Assembly (NCBI RefSeq): GCF_900185645.1
Contig: NZ_FYAM01000004.1
Span: 1 to 64,000 of the forward strand
Length of the DNA: 64,000 nt
Reading direction: 5' to 3'
Source of the DNA: Clostridium sp. BSD9I1
Lineage (GTDB): Bacteria; Bacillota; Clostridia; Clostridiales; Clostridiaceae
The notes under the pieces were generated by a model. It had not been told where the DNA came from and did not search any database. It saw only the letters and a program-made list of their open reading frames with translations. The position numbers and the translations under genes were made by a program. Shown in pieces: positions 24,524 to 33,922 of the stretch; position 1 is the stretch's first letter, and the number at the start of each line of letters is the position of its first letter.

Positions 24524-26467
24524 TTGAATAAAAAAACCTATTATATTACAACACCAATTTATTACCCATCAGCAAATTTGCACATAGGAAATACTTATAC
24601 AACAGTAGCAGCAGACGCCATGGCAAGATTTAAGCGTCTTACAGGCTATGATGTAATGTTTTTAACAGGCACAGATGAACATGGGCAAAAGATACAAAGA
24701 CTTGCAGAAGCAAAGGGTGTAACACCTAAAGAATATGTAGATGAAATAGTTGCAGGTATAAAAAGCCTTTGGGGTATGATGAATATAAGCTATGATAAGT
24801 TTATAAGAACTACAGATGATTATCATATAAACTCTGTACAGGAAATATTTAAAAAACTTTATGATCAGGGAGATATATACAAGTCAGAATATGAAGGATG
24901 GTATTGCACTCCTTGTGAATCATTTTGGACTGAAACACAATTAACAGATGGGAAATGCCCAGATTGTGGAAGACCTGTAGAAAAGGCAAAAGAAGAAGCC
25001 TATTTCTTTAAGATGTCAAAGTATGCAGATAAACTTATAGAGCACATAGAATCCCATCCTGAATTCATACAACCAGAGTCCAGAAAAAATGAAATGATAA
25101 ATAACTTCTTAAAACCAGGACTTCAAGATTTATGTGTATCAAGAACCTCTTTTGATTGGGGAATTCCAGTAAGTTTTGATGAAAAGCATGTTATATATGT
25201 TTGGATAGATGCTTTAGCAAATTATATAACAGCACTAGGATATAATACAGGTAATGAAGACATGCTAAATAAATATTGGCCAGCAGATGTTCATTTAGTG
25301 GGTAAAGACATCTTAAGATTCCACACTATTTATTGGCCTATAATGTTAATGGCACTTGGAGTTCCTCTTCCTAAACAAGTTTTTGGTCATGGATGGCTTT
25401 TAGTTGATGGAGGAAAGATGTCAAAGTCTAAAGGTAATGTAGTAGATCCAGTAGTGCTTGTAAATCACTTTGGTACAGATCCAGTAAGATACTATCTTTT
25501 AAGAGAAATTCCATTTGGTTCAGACGGAATATTTAATAACGAGTTATTTATAAAGAAAATTAACTCAGATCTAGCAAATGATTTAGGAAACTTATTATCT
25601 AGAACTACCGCTATGATAGAAAAATACTTTGACGGAGTGATCCCAAGTCCTACAGCAAAGGAAGATATAGATAACGATCTTATTTCTATAGCAACGGGTA
25701 TATACTTAAAGGTTGAAAAGCACATGGATGATCTAAGAATACCTGAAGCTTTAGATGAGGTTTGGACACTTATAGGAAGAGCTAATAAATATATAGATGA
25801 AACCACTCCATGGATACTTGCAAAGGATGAAAGTAAGAAAGAAAGACTTGGCACAGTATTATATAATTTAGCAGAGTCATTAAGAATAATCTCAGTATTA
25901 ATTTCTGCGTTCTTGCCAGACACAAGTAAAAGAATAAATAATCAGCTTAATGTAGAAGTCATCACTTGGGATAGTATTGCATCATTTGATGGAACAAGTG
26001 CAGGAACAAAGCTTGTAAAAGGAGACAATTTGTTCCCAAGAATAGATGTTGATGCTAAAATAGATGAATTAAATAAGTTAAAAGAAGAGCAAATGAAAAA
26101 TGCAGCTCCAGCTAAGGTGGAAATCCAGCCTTTAAAAGAAGAAATAACTATAGAAGACTTTGAAAAGGTAGATTTAAGAGTAGTTAAAGTAATAGAATGC
26201 GAGCCAGTTAAAGGTGCTAAAAAGCTTTTAAAGCTAAAGGTTGATTTAGGTGGAGAAGAAAGACAGGTAATATCAGGAATAGCAAAGTTTTATAAACCTG
26301 AAGAACTTGTGGGAAAATATGTAGTTTTAGTTGCAAATTTAAAACCTGTAAAATTAAGAGGGGAACTTTCTCAGGGGATGATACTTGCAGCTGCTACTGA
26401 AGATGATAGTAAATTATTTACTGTAGGGGTTCCAGAAGAACTTCCAACTGGAAGCATAGTAAGATAA
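24524..26467 (+). CDS. metG: Methionyl-tRNA synthetase with C-terminal tRNA-binding domain
   Basis: A 647-residue class I aminoacyl-tRNA synthetase. YYPSANLHIGNTY is the HIGH motif, GKMSKSKGNV the KMSKS loop, and CTPCESFW with CPDCGRP is the zinc-binding pair. Residues about 545-645 form the OB-fold tRNA-binding domain (EDFEKVDLRVVKV, ISGIAKFYKPEELVGK) usual in Firmicutes. The start is TTG 24524 with AAGGAGGAA. It is controlled by the T-box and resumes the conserved block before tatD. Confidence 0.96.
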   Translation: MNKKTYYITTPIYYPSANLHIGNTYTTVAADAMARFKRLTGYDVMFLTGTDEHGQKIQRLAEAKGVTPKEYVDEIVAGIKSLWGMMNISYDKFIRTTDDYHINSVQEIFKKLYDQGDIYKSEYEGWYCTPCESFWTETQLTDGKCPDCGRPVEKAKEEAYFFKMSKYADKLIEHIESHPEFIQPESRKNEMINNFLKPGLQDLCVSRTSFDWGIPVSFDEKHVIYVWIDALANYITALGYNTGNEDMLNKYWPADVHLVGKDILRFHTIYWPIMLMALGVPLPKQVFGHGWLLVDGGKMSKSKGNVVDPVVLVNHFGTDPVRYYLLREIPFGSDGIFNNELFIKKINSDLANDLGNLLSRTTAMIEKYFDGVIPSPTAKEDIDNDLISIATGIYLKVEKHMDDLRIPEALDEVWTLIGRANKYIDETTPWILAKDESKKERLGTVLYNLAESLRIISVLISAFLPDTSKRINNQLNVEVITWDSIASFDGTSAGTKLVKGDNLFPRIDVDAKIDELNKLKEEQMKNAAPAKVEIQPLKEEITIEDFEKVDLRVVKVIECEPVKGAKKLLKLKVDLGGEERQVISGIAKFYKPEELVGKYVVLVANLKPVKLRGELSQGMILAAATEDDSKLFTVGVPEELPTGSIVR

Positions 26468-26481
26468 TAAATAGTTGTAAA

Positions 26482-26514
26482 AGGTTCAGGGTTATAATTG
26501 ACCCTGGACTTTTT
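26482..26514 (+). terminator. Intrinsic terminator after metG
   Basis: CAGGGT (26487-26492) pairs with ACCCTG (26501-26506), extended by T-A and G-T pairs, then T5. Confidence 0.8.
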
Positions 26515-26599
26515 AATATCTAAGGCTTTTTGCAAAAATGTATACAAAAATTAAAATGTGGTATAATTTTAAAATAAGTATTTTAAAAGGAGATAGTAT

Positions 26600-27364
26600 A
26601 TGTATATTTTTGATTCTCATGCTCATTATGATGACGATTCATTTGATAAAGATAGAGAAAAACTAATAGAGGAAATTAGAAGTAATAATGTAATAGGTGT
26701 ATTAAATTGTGGTGCATCCTTAGAAGGAGCTATAAAATCTGTTGAGCTATCAGAAAAATATGATTTTTTCTATGCAGCTGTAGGAATCCATCCAGAACAT
26801 GCAGATGAGATAAATGATAGTACTATAAGCAAGATAAGAGAGTTAGCAAAGTCTAAAAAGGTTAGGGCTATTGGAGAGATAGGCTTAGATTATTATTGGG
26901 AGGAAAACCCGGATAGGGAAGTTCAAAAACAAGCTTTTATAAAACAAATGGAGGTAGCTAGAGAATTAAGTTTACCTGTAATAATACATGATAGAGATGC
27001 CCATAAGGATACCTTAGAGATAATGAAAATGTTTCCGGAAGTAATAGGGGTAGTGCACTGCTTTTCAGGAAGCGTGGAGTTTGCAAAGGAATGCCTAAGT
27101 TTAGGTTACTATATAGGGTTTACTGGAGTGGTAACATTTAAAAATGCAAAGAAAATTTTAGATGTAGCTAAGGTGGTTCCAGATGATAAAATATTAGTTG
27201 AAACAGATTGTCCGTATATGGCACCTGCTCCTTTTAGAGGCGAAAGAAACAGATCAGATTATATAAAATATATAATAGAAAAACTAGCAGAAATAAGAGA
27301 TATCAGTGAGGAAGAAATTGGAAATCAGCTTATTTTGAATGTGAGGAAGTTGCTTAAAATATAA
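26600..27364 (+). CDS. TatD family metal-dependent hydrolase (YabD)
   Basis: A 254-residue TIM-barrel metallohydrolase, DNase-like. Signature DSHAHYDD, GEIGLDYYW, VVHCFSGSVEFA and ETDCPYMAP hold the metal ligands His, Asp and Glu. AAAAGGAG precedes the ATG. Lies between metG and yabE as yabD in Bacillus. It may serve in DNA repair or surface DNA processing; the nuclease activity is from family knowledge. Confidence 0.93.
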   Translation: MYIFDSHAHYDDDSFDKDREKLIEEIRSNNVIGVLNCGASLEGAIKSVELSEKYDFFYAAVGIHPEHADEINDSTISKIRELAKSKKVRAIGEIGLDYYWEENPDREVQKQAFIKQMEVARELSLPVIIHDRDAHKDTLEIMKMFPEVIGVVHCFSGSVEFAKECLSLGYYIGFTGVVTFKNAKKILDVAKVVPDDKILVETDCPYMAPAPFRGERNRSDYIKYIIEKLAEIRDISEEEIGNQLILNVRKLLKI

Positions 27365-27580
27365 TAATAGTGTAAAATTTGTATATATCAAAGATTAGAT
27401 AACTTTTAATACCTAGAAGTAATGGTAATAATTCAAAGAGATGTATAATATAATTATATTAACATATTTTACCATTACATCCATCGAGAGGACTGTCTAT
27501 ATTAAATAAAACGCTATCATTAATTTTTATAAGGTTATTTATGTACAATGCTACATTTTAGATGGTCAAAGTACGAAAAT

Positions 27581-27609
27581 TTGACAAAATGCGCCAAGTA
27601 AATTATAAT
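27581..27609 (+). promoter_or_regulatory. Strong sigma-A promoter for yabE-rnmV-rsmA
   Basis: TTGACA (27581-27586), 17 bases, TATAAT (27604-27609), both consensus. The gap 27365-27580 also has an inverted repeat GTAATGGTAA (27419-27428) / TTACCATTAC (27469-27478) with no obvious role. Confidence 0.85.
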
Positions 27610-27650
27610 AATCAAATGTTTGTGCATTTTGCCAATAGGAGGTTTTTGTG

Positions 27651-28688
27651 ATGGAAAAGGTAAAAAGGTATCTAAAAAATCATTTTTCCAATGGTCCTAA
27701 GGCAGCATTTCTTGTATTACTAGTAGTAATAGGCGCAGCTATATTTATAACTAATACAAGAAAGACAGTTTATGTTTATATTGACGGAAAAGAAAATAAA
27801 GTAACTACTTTTAGACATACTGTAAATGATGTTTTAACATCTAATAACATAATACTAGGACCAAAGGATAAGACGTCAATTGGGATTGACAGTAAAGTAA
27901 AAAATCAAGATAAGATATATATTAAAAAAGCAATGGATGTACAGATCGAAGTAGATGGAAAGACATTAACTATGAACTCTGCAGAAAGTGATATAGAATC
28001 TATGCTTAAGGTAGAGGGGATAAAAGTTAATGAAACTGACAAAGTAGTACCATCAAAAGATCAGCCATTAGAAAAGGGCTTAAAAGTTGCTATAATCAGA
28101 GTTGAAACTAAGACCATTAAGGAAGCAAAGGCTTTAGCTTACTCAACAGTTACAAAAAATGACGGTGGTTTGGATAAGGGTAAGCAAAAGATAGTTCAGT
28201 CTGGAAAGGCTGGAGAAAAATTAGTAACTACTAAGGTTACTTACGAAAATGGGAAAGAGGTTTCAAGAAAGGTTATAAGTGAAGCAGTAACTAAAAAGCC
28301 TGTACAAAAGGTAGTGGCTATGGGAACAAAGCCTAAGGTACAACCAGTATCTACTAAGTATTCTGCTTCTCGTGGATCAAGTAGTGAAGGTGGTAAAAGA
28401 ATAATAAGTGTTAGATCTACAGCATACTCACCTAAAAAAGATTATGGAAGAGCCCTTACAGCATCTGGTATGGTTGCAGTAAGAGATGCTGATGGAACAA
28501 GTACTGTAGCAGTGGATCCAAGAGTGATTCCAATAGGTACTAAGTTATATATAGAAGGCTATGGTTATGCAATTGCTGCAGATACAGGACTTGCAATTAA
28601 AGGAAATAAGGTGGATCTTTTCTTTAATACACTTAGTGAAGCTAGAAATTGGGGAGCTAGATACGTAAATGTTCATATAATTAATTAA
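27651..28688 (+). CDS. yabE: YabE-like cell-wall protein (DUF348, G5 and 3D domains)
   Basis: A 345-residue exported or membrane-anchored protein related to YabE and resuscitation-promoting factors. After a basic N-terminus and a membrane segment (about 17-34) come two DUF348 repeats (about 38-80 and 95-135), a G5 domain (about 150-220) and a C-terminal 3D domain (about 260-345) with the three Asp residues in GTSTVAVDPRVIPIGT and IAADTGLAIKGNKVDLFF (ADTG, VDLFF). It probably trims peptidoglycan. AGGAGG (27637-27642) favours ATG 27651 over GTG 27648. Confidence 0.88.
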   Translation: MEKVKRYLKNHFSNGPKAAFLVLLVVIGAAIFITNTRKTVYVYIDGKENKVTTFRHTVNDVLTSNNIILGPKDKTSIGIDSKVKNQDKIYIKKAMDVQIEVDGKTLTMNSAESDIESMLKVEGIKVNETDKVVPSKDQPLEKGLKVAIIRVETKTIKEAKALAYSTVTKNDGGLDKGKQKIVQSGKAGEKLVTTKVTYENGKEVSRKVISEAVTKKPVQKVVAMGTKPKVQPVSTKYSASRGSSSEGGKRIISVRSTAYSPKKDYGRALTASGMVAVRDADGTSTVAVDPRVIPIGTKLYIEGYGYAIAADTGLAIKGNKVDLFFNTLSEARNWGARYVNVHIIN

Positions 28689-28715
28689 AGGAGCCTATGG
28701 CTCCTATTTTTATAC
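28687..28715 (+). terminator. Hairpin between yabE and rnmV
   Basis: AGGAGCC (28689-28695) pairs with GGCTCCT (28699-28705), then ATTTTTATA. It may stop part of the transcripts before rnmV. Confidence 0.6.
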
Positions 28716-28730
28716 TTTTAGGAGGAAAAA

Positions 28731-29282
28731 ATGATTAAAGAAGTAATCGTAGTAGAAGGAAGAGACGATATTACTGCAGTGAAAAAGGCAGTGGATGCAG
28801 AAATGATTGCTGTAGGTGGATTTGGTATAAATGAAAGGGTTATAGATAGAATAAGGGAAGCTCAGAGAAGACAAGGAGTAATTGTACTTACAGATCCAGA
28901 TTATGCTGGCCAAAAGATAAGAAACTTAATATCTAGAAAGGTTCCAGGGGTAAAGCATGCTTATATATCAAGAGATGAGGGAACAAAGGATGGAGATATA
29001 GGAGTAGAAAATGCAGCTCCAGAGGCTATAATAAAAGCATTAAATTCAGCTAAGTGTGAAGTTAAGGAAAAGAGGGAGGAATTTACCTTACAAGATTTGA
29101 TTTTCTTTAAGCTAACTGGAAATAATAATGCTAAAGATAGAAGAGGTAAGCTTGGCAAGATATTAAGAATAGGATATTGTAATACTAGTCAATTTGTTAT
29201 CAGATTAAACAATTATGGAATAACAAAGGAAGAGTTTATAGAGGCGATTAAGCAAATGGAAAGGGAGAATAACAATGGATAA
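28731..29282 (+). CDS. rnmV: Ribonuclease M5
   Basis: A 183-residue Toprim-domain nuclease that matures 5S r[21 protein letters not shown] gives the catalytic Glu, and [16 protein letters not shown] the Asp pair. [20 protein letters not shown] is the M5 signature. AGGAGGAAAAA precedes the ATG. It overlaps rsmA by 8 bases (translation coupling), the conserved rnmV-ksgA arrangement. Confidence 0.95.
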   Translation: MIKEVIVVEGRDDITAVKKAVDAEMIAVGGFGINERVIDRIREAQRRQGVIVLTDPDYAGQKIRNLISRKVPGVKHAYISRDEGTKDGDIGVENAAPEAIIKALNSAKCEVKEKREEFTLQDLIFFKLTGNNNAKDRRGKLGKILRIGYCNTSQFVIRLNNYGITKEEFIEAIKQMERENNNG

Positions 29283-30108
29283 TACAACACAACAAGTAGT
29301 AAATAAGTATAACTTTAAGTTTTCAAAGAGTTTAGGACAAAATTTTTTAATAGATGATCAAGTTTTAAGAGACATAGTAGCAGGTGCAGAAGTAAATAAT
29401 GAGGACTTTATAATAGAAATAGGCCCAGGAGTCGGTACTCTTACAAAGGAACTACTTCAAGTAGCTAAAAAGGTTTGTGCAATAGAATTAGATAAAGACT
29501 TAATACCAATATTAAATGAAGAGCTAAGAGAGTTTCAAAATTTTGAGTTAATAAATAAGGATGCATTAAAGGTAAATTTTGATGAAATAATTGGGGAAGA
29601 AAAGTCTGTAAAGCTTGTGGCTAACTTACCATACTATGTAACTACACCCATAATTGTAAAGCTTCTTACAGAAGGATATAAATTCAAATCTTTAACAATA
29701 ATGATCCAAAAGGAAGTAGCAGAGAGAATTGACGCAAATCCAAGTACCAAAGAATATGGAGCATTATCATTATTAGTTCAATATTATTGTGATACTGAGC
29801 TCGTTAGAAAGGTATCACCAGCTTCATTTATACCAAGACCTAAGGTAGATTCATCAGTAATAAAACTTAGTAAATTGGATAGTCCAAGAGTGAAGGTAGA
29901 GGATGAGAAATTATTCTTTAAAATTATAAGAGCTTCATTTAATATGAGAAGAAAAACACTTTGGAATGCTTTGAAAAGCCTAGGGCTTAGCAAAGATTTA
30001 TTAGAAAATGCACTGCAGGAATGTGATGTGGATCCAAAAAGAAGAGGAGAGACACTCTCAATATATGAATTTGCTAACCTTTCTAACTCTATACATAGAA
30101 ATAAATAA
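29275..30108 (+). CDS. rsmA: 16S rRNA adenine(1518/1519) dimethyltransferase
   Basis: A 277-residue KsgA/RsmA methyltransferase that dimethylates two adjacent adenines at the 3' end of 16S r[14 protein letters not shown] at the N-terminus, [10 protein letters not shown] for SAM, and [10 protein letters not shown] for the target adenine are seen. It ends the conserved block; csfB-to-rsmA order resembles Bacillus with an insertion between rsmI and metG. Confidence 0.96.
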   Translation: MDNTTQQVVNKYNFKFSKSLGQNFLIDDQVLRDIVAGAEVNNEDFIIEIGPGVGTLTKELLQVAKKVCAIELDKDLIPILNEELREFQNFELINKDALKVNFDEIIGEEKSVKLVANLPYYVTTPIIVKLLTEGYKFKSLTIMIQKEVAERIDANPSTKEYGALSLLVQYYCDTELVRKVSPASFIPRPKVDSSVIKLSKLDSPRVKVEDEKLFFKIIRASFNMRRKTLWNALKSLGLSKDLLENALQECDVDPKRRGETLSIYEFANLSNSIHRNK

Positions 30109-30196
30109 AAAATATTTATAAGTTTTATGTTAAATGGTCACTTTTTGAATGGAACCTCATATATTATAATGAATATAATATATGGGGGTACGTTAA

Positions 30197-31408
30197 TTGG
30201 TACAGAAAAAGAATTATAGTAGGTACTTCATAATACTTCAGGAAGACGAAAAGGGTTTTGCTATAGCTTCCGATAAACCTCCTACAGGTTATGTAAAACT
30301 TGAAGTGAAAAATAATAAATGTAAGGTTTCTTATTATGTACAAAATTTAAAGAAAGAAACTACACCTTACTTTATGGCACTAGTTTCAGGGAAGAAGAAT
30401 GGAAGCAGAATAATTAAGGTAGGAGAGTTAAACATAGATGGTTATGGAAGAACCGATGTTTCCTATGAATATCCTATAGAAGATATAGCATATGTAGGAT
30501 TAAATGTAGAAAATGTTATAGGAGCAGCAATAGTTAAACTGCCTGATAAAAACATAGTGCCTGTACTTAGCGGATTTTTAACCACTGATATTCCAAAATG
30601 GAAAGAATTCTTGCTGCTGGAAGGAAAAACAAGAGCGGATGAGGAAGTTTCAGAAGAGAAAGATATATTTGATAAATATGAAGAAAATATTGAAACGGCT
30701 AAAAGGGAAGAAAACATAGCGGTTAAAGAAGAGGACCTTAAGGAAAATTTATCAGAAGAATTGAAGGTTACAGAAGAAGTTATAAAAGATGAAGAAAAAG
30801 TTAGGGCAGATGAAAGTATAAAAGATGAACCTGAAGTTATAGAAAGTAGCAAAGAACCTGAACTACAAGATGTAGATGATCATGTAAATGTTAGAGTAGA
30901 GAAAGAAGAAGAAAAGCCAATAGATAATCCAATGGATAATATAGAAGTTATAGTTGAACCTAATGAGGAATTATTTAGAGATAAGGATGATTTACCAAAG
31001 GGAAGAACAGGAGAGTTTTTCAAGAACTTAGTTAAGGACTATGATGAGGTAAAAGATATATCTAAAATAAAAAGATGTAAGTGGTATAGAATCCCTATAA
31101 AAGATATTAATAATATGTGTGGATTAAAAGACTATAATAAGTATGCGGTTATATACTACCCCATGATGAATTATTATCCTTATATTAAAAAACATGGATA
31201 TTTCTTATTAGGATATAAATGCGACAGGGATGGAAAGTTAAAATGCTTAGTTTATGCGATTCCAGGAAAAAGAGATAGATGTGATCAGCCTTATGCAGGT
31301 AAATCTGGATTTGTTACTTGGGTTCCAGGTAGAGGAAAAGAAGATGAGGGATATTGGTTAATGTTTTACGATTTTAGAAAATCAACTATTCTGATTCCTG
31401 TAAAGTAG
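30197..31408 (+). CDS. Unknown protein with a Glu-rich middle
   Basis: I do not recognise a family with certainty. The 403 residues fall into three parts: an N-terminal beta-rich domain (about 1-145, with RYFIILQEDEKGFAIASDKP and VSYEYPIEDIAYVGLNVEN), an acidic low-complexity linker (about 146-275, Glu/Asp/Lys), and a C-terminal domain (about 276-403) rich in Tyr and aromatic residues, with KKHGYFLLGYKCDRDGKLKC and SGFVTWVPGRGK. The start is TTG 30197 with GGGGGT 7 bases before. The architecture hints at a scaffold or spore-coat type protein, which is a guess. A palindromic hairpin follows. Confidence 0.7.
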   Translation: MVQKKNYSRYFIILQEDEKGFAIASDKPPTGYVKLEVKNNKCKVSYYVQNLKKETTPYFMALVSGKKNGSRIIKVGELNIDGYGRTDVSYEYPIEDIAYVGLNVENVIGAAIVKLPDKNIVPVLSGFLTTDIPKWKEFLLLEGKTRADEEVSEEKDIFDKYEENIETAKREENIAVKEEDLKENLSEELKVTEEVIKDEEKVRADESIKDEPEVIESSKEPELQDVDDHVNVRVEKEEEKPIDNPMDNIEVIVEPNEELFRDKDDLPKGRTGEFFKNLVKDYDEVKDISKIKRCKWYRIPIKDINNMCGLKDYNKYAVIYYPMMNYYPYIKKHGYFLLGYKCDRDGKLKCLVYAIPGKRDRCDQPYAGKSGFVTWVPGRGKEDEGYWLMFYDFRKSTILIPVK

Positions 31409-31433
31409 GTATGCAAATTTGCATACCTCTTTA
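31407..31433 (+). terminator. Palindromic hairpin after the Glu-rich protein gene
   Basis: A perfect 22-base palindrome (31407-31428, centre AAATTT) directly after the stop, followed by CTTTAT; weak U tract. Confidence 0.55.
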
Positions 31434-31540
31434 TATTAAATATATTTTTATAAAAATTAATAAATACAGCTTTCTTCACATATATTTTATTATTGATAAA
31501 GTATGTGGAGGTGAGCGATAACCTTTTAAGGTTTGAAGGT

Positions 31541-32125
31541 ATGAGACTTATAATTGTAAATAAAAAGAGACTAGGTGTCACCATAATTATAGTAGGGCTT
31601 ATGATAACTATGTTTGGTATTCAAAGTATATTTAAAGATAGTATAAAACTAACCTCCCTTATGCAAAGTAATATACATTCTTTAAAGGAATACTCTGCTT
31701 TAAATGGCAAGGTAACCTATAAACTTCCTTATGATTGGATTTCAGAAAAAAGAGATTTTGGTGGAGAAGAAATAATATACCATAACGATTTTCAAGCTAA
31801 GGATTTTAAGGTATATGGTTTTGTAGAAGTGTGGAACTTAAATCAAGACTTAAAAACTTTTATAGAAAGAAGTAAAGATATATCATTTAAACAAAATATT
31901 ATAGAAGGATATAAGTTATCTAATGTAAAGATTAATGATAAGGATGCCTATTATATTGAGTATTCTTTAATAAATTCACAAAATATAAAGTATAAGGCAT
32001 TTGAATATTTTATACCAGATAGTAACAAGTTTATAAGATTTTCTTTTTTCACAAGGGAAGATAATTTCAAGGAAAATATGCCCACTATATTCAAAGCTAT
32101 AGTGGAAACATTAAAAATAAGTTAA
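31541..32125 (+). CDS. Membrane-anchored protein with PsbP-like fold
   Basis: A 194-residue protein with one N-terminal membrane segment (about 10-30, GVTIIIVGLMITMFGIQS) and an extracytoplasmic domain resembling the PsbP-like proteins of Clostridia (YKLPYDWISEKRDFGGEE, YFIPDSNKFIRFSFFT). Function unknown. ATG 31541 is chosen with TAAGGT upstream; TTG 31493 or GTG 31505 could extend it. It is followed by a strong terminator. Confidence 0.7.
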   Translation: MRLIIVNKKRLGVTIIIVGLMITMFGIQSIFKDSIKLTSLMQSNIHSLKEYSALNGKVTYKLPYDWISEKRDFGGEEIIYHNDFQAKDFKVYGFVEVWNLNQDLKTFIERSKDISFKQNIIEGYKLSNVKINDKDAYYIEYSLINSQNIKYKAFEYFIPDSNKFIRFSFFTREDNFKENMPTIFKAIVETLKIS

Positions 32126-32162
32126 AGCTGGTCTATTATTTTATAGACCAGCTTATTTTTTA
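32121..32162 (+). terminator. Intrinsic terminator
   Basis: AAGCTGGTCTAT (32125-32136) pairs with ATAGACCAGCTT (32143-32154), then T6. Confidence 0.9.
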
Positions 32163-32209
32163 TAAATATATTTATATGCTATAATAATGGATAATGGAGG
32201 TGATAGGAA

Positions 32210-32971
32210 GTGAGGCCAGTATTGTTTATGTTATTTGGAAGGCCAATTTATGGATATGGCACAATGATAGCAATAGGCATATTAGCTGCATTGGCACTTT
32301 TAAATTCAAGAGTAAAAAGGAATAGTAATTATAAGGAAGATTATATTTATAATATGTCTTTAATAGCTATACTTTCGGGGATATTTGGAGGCAAGTTTTT
32401 ATACATAATAACTGAGATAAGAAATGTAATAGAAAACCCTTTTATATTAAGGAATATTGGAAGCGGATTTGTCATATATGGGTCTATAATTGGGGGAGCT
32501 ATATCAATATTTTTTTATTGCAGAAGAAAGAAGTGGGATGTGTTAGATACTTTTGATTTAATAATACCTTCAATACCTTTAGCACAAGGTTTTGGAAGAA
32601 TAGGATGCTTGCTTGCAGGGTGTTGTTATGGAAAACCTACAAAGCTTCCTATAGGGATTGTATTTAACAATTCACCCTTTGCACCTTCAGCAGTACATCT
32701 TCACCCTACACAAATTTATTCATCTATATTTGATTTTTTATTAGCGATATTTTTAGTTTTGTATGATAAAAGAAATAATAAAAAGGGAAGTACGTTTGCA
32801 TTATATATAATAATTTATAGTATAGGAAGAATAATAGTAGAAGTATTTAGAGGAGATTCAAGAGGTGAAATTTCAATATTATCTACATCTCAATTTATAA
32901 GTGTCTTTACACTAATCATTGGTGTGTTTATATTTAATGTAAGAAAGTCTAAAGCAAATTTTAATAATTAA
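32210..32971 (+). CDS. Prolipoprotein diacylglyceryl transferase (Lgt) family protein, atypical
   Basis: A 253-residue polytopic membrane protein of the Lgt superfamily, which adds diacylglycerol to the lipobox Cys. GRPIYGYGTMIAIG, SGFVIYGSIIGG and GQGFGRIGCLLAGCCYGKPT (as AQGFGRIGCLLAGCCYGKPT) follow the Lgt layout, but canonical Lgt has GRIGNFINGE; here it is GRIGCLLAGCCYG. This is a diverged paralogue rather than the housekeeping enzyme. GTG start with GGAGGTGAT upstream. A lipoprotein gene follows 17 bases downstream and may be cotranscribed. Confidence 0.82.
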   Translation: MRPVLFMLFGRPIYGYGTMIAIGILAALALLNSRVKRNSNYKEDYIYNMSLIAILSGIFGGKFLYIITEIRNVIENPFILRNIGSGFVIYGSIIGGAISIFFYCRRKKWDVLDTFDLIIPSIPLAQGFGRIGCLLAGCCYGKPTKLPIGIVFNNSPFAPSAVHLHPTQIYSSIFDFLLAIFLVLYDKRNNKKGSTFALYIIIYSIGRIIVEVFRGDSRGEISILSTSQFISVFTLIIGVFIFNVRKSKANFNN

Positions 32972-32988
32972 CCTAGGAGGTTAAGAAA

Positions 32989-33831
32989 TTGATAAAGTTA
33001 AAAAAGTTTTTCAGGTTTAAATCTATGATTATTACACTTGTCTTAGTAAGTACTCTTTTTTCAGGATGTAATACATTAGAAAATATGAAGGTAAAATTAG
33101 GATTAAAAAATACAAATTTTGAATATATAAAGCAAAATAAGGTGCAAAAGATTGTAATACAAAATACCAGAGATCAAGGATATAGATTTATAGTAACAGA
33201 TAAGAATGTAATAAAAGAATTATATGATATGCTATCTTCTGCAAAGGAAGTTGATGAAAAATCTACCCTTCAGCCAGATTACATATTTGAAATGCATGAG
33301 GCGCATGATAAAGTACATAAGTTTAATTATGTTGCAGGGTTAGATAAAAAAAGTGGCGGTAATCTTTATAGTGAAGATAAGACTTATATTGTATCAAAGA
33401 GAATAGATAATGATATTATAAAAAGTTTTTGGAACATAAGGATTCCCAAAGACTTTACAGATATATATTACGGTTCACTTATAGAAACTCTAAATAGCTA
33501 TATAAAGGATACAAAAACAACAAAAAAAGTAGGAGTGAACTTAGATGAGGATAGAGAAATTGCAAAATTTATTTTATCTACAGATTTAGAAGACTTTAAA
33601 AATAAGTTAAATGATAAAAATATAAATGGAGAACTAGTAAAAGCTAATCCTACAGAATATGATGTGCTAATGACAGTTAAAACCCAGGGATATAATAGGT
33701 TAATGTATAAGAGTATAATTACATTTTATAATAGGCAAGAAAAAAATACAGAACAGTATTATGTAGTTGCAAACTATGAAAATAGAAGTTGGCATTTGAA
33801 TGCAACTAAAGACAAACCTAGTAACTTTTAG
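32989..33831 (+). CDS. Lipoprotein of unknown function
   Basis: A 280-residue lipoprotein: signal sequence ending in the lipobox LFSGC near residue 29. The mature part is mixed alpha/beta without a family I recognise (MYKSIITFYNRQEKN and AKEVDEKSTLQPDYIFEMHE seen). The start is TTG 32989 preceded by TAGGAGG. It follows the Lgt-like gene closely, which suggests a functional pair. Confidence 0.75.
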   Translation: MIKLKKFFRFKSMIITLVLVSTLFSGCNTLENMKVKLGLKNTNFEYIKQNKVQKIVIQNTRDQGYRFIVTDKNVIKELYDMLSSAKEVDEKSTLQPDYIFEMHEAHDKVHKFNYVAGLDKKSGGNLYSEDKTYIVSKRIDNDIIKSFWNIRIPKDFTDIYYGSLIETLNSYIKDTKTTKKVGVNLDEDREIAKFILSTDLEDFKNKLNDKNINGELVKANPTEYDVLMTVKTQGYNRLMYKSIITFYNRQEKNTEQYYVVANYENRSWHLNATKDKPSNF

Positions 33832-33922
33832 ATATTAATATAATTTTTATAAGGGTTTTTATAACATTTTTTTAGTGCTATAATAAATAAAGTTTTACAA
33901 TACATATTAAGGAGGAATAGAA

